Source: a bacterium
GTDB taxonomy: Bacteria; UBP7; UBA6624
Direction: 5' to 3'
DNA length: 13,306 nucleotides
Assembly: GCA_014384545.1 (NCBI GenBank)
Contig: JACNFQ010000037.1
Coordinates: forward strand, 1 to 13,306
Both the position numbers and the translations under genes were made by a program. How positions within the stretch are numbered: the first letter of the stretch is position 1; each line of letters begins with the position of its first letter. Below are positions 13,092-13,306 of this stretch, in pieces. A model generated the notes under the pieces. That model was not told the DNA's origin and made no database searches. It was given only the letters and a program-made list of their open reading frames with translations.

Positions 13092-13306
13092 TGTTGTTTG
13101 AGAACATTCGCTTTGCGATGCGAGCGGTCTTCCAGAACCCCCTACGGAGCATTCTGACCCTTATAGGCATCACCTTTGGTGTCGCTGCAGTCGTTATCGT
13201 TTCTGGTGTGGGAGAGGGTTTTAGGAAGAATTTTGAAGAAGGTATGGGTGAACTGGGTACAAACCTTCTCTTGACAGGTCCTGGCCGTATGGAGGAAGGA
13301 GCCCTA
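13091..13306 (+). CDS. FtsX/MacB-type ABC permease, N-terminal part (3' end outside window)
   Basis: The first 72 residues are present. They open with MLFENIRFAMRAVFQNPLRSILTLIGITFGVAAVVIVSGVGEG, the classic start of MacB-like permeases: an amphipathic helix, the NPLRS-LT-IGI motif and the first membrane helix, followed by the start of the periplasmic domain (GELGTNLLLTGPG). In the full family a roughly 200-residue periplasmic domain and three more helices follow. The ATG shares a base with the TGA of the ATPase gene. Together with the two preceding genes this makes a MacAB-type tripartite exporter or lipoprotein/peptide-handling complex. Confidence 0.93.
   Translation, partial: MLFENIRFAMRAVFQNPLRSILTLIGITFGVAAVVIVSGVGEGFRKNFEEGMGELGTNLLLTGPGRMEEGAL

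Noticed and set aside
1-13306. Mobile element or genomic island
   Set aside because: No integrase, transposase, flanking repeat or tRNA was seen, and the genes look housekeeping-like and evenly packed.

Overview
The window looks like ordinary, tightly packed chromosome from a diderm (Gram-negative-type) bacterium of moderate GC. A MacA/MacB-like export system with a lipoprotein-type adaptor implies two membranes, while a YlbF/YmcA-family gene is more usual in Firmicutes and some neighbouring deep lineages. A Fimbriimonadia/Armatimonadota-like source is my best guess, with low confidence. I see no rRNA, tRNA, CRISPR array, transposase or phage gene, and no gap over 300 bases without a gene.

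Layout. (1) 3-284 (+): the tail of an unrecognised gene. (2) 385-3152 (-): a small hypothetical gene, a MerR-type regulator, an ARPP-1 (DUF6569-like) protein and a gamma-glutamylcyclotransferase-fold protein; the last two overlap as TAATG. (3) 3242-7216 (+): an MFS exporter, a secreted TPR-containing protein with a beta-rich tail, and an NRDE/TANGO2-family protein, packed nearly end to end. (4) 7206-10909 (-): a multi-spanning membrane protein with a gluzincin (HExxH) peptidase domain, followed with an ATGA overlap by a phosphohexomutase. (5) 10928-13306 (+): a YlbF-like protein, a MacA-like adaptor lipoprotein, a LolD/MacB-type ABC ATPase and the start of an FtsX/MacB permease, every junction overlapping by 1-4 bases.

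How the genes work together. Region 5 is one translationally coupled export operon. Region 2 looks like a regulator with its own operator array controlling a coupled ARPP-1/GGCT pair of unknown chemistry. Regions 3 and 4 are operons without an obvious single theme.

The most interesting regulatory signal is a recurring TANNNT box exactly 7 bases before the first start codon of transcription units (MerR, MFS, YlbF), which suggests leaderless mRNAs. Between the YlbF operon and the membrane peptidase operon, two such boxes overlap on opposite strands in the 7-mer TATGATA, making a candidate bidirectional leaderless promoter with only 18 bases between the two start codons. The MerR gene is preceded by paired TGCGT repeats at 12-base spacing, with a second pair in opposite orientation about 90 bases away. 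These regulatory readings are inferences from sequence alone.
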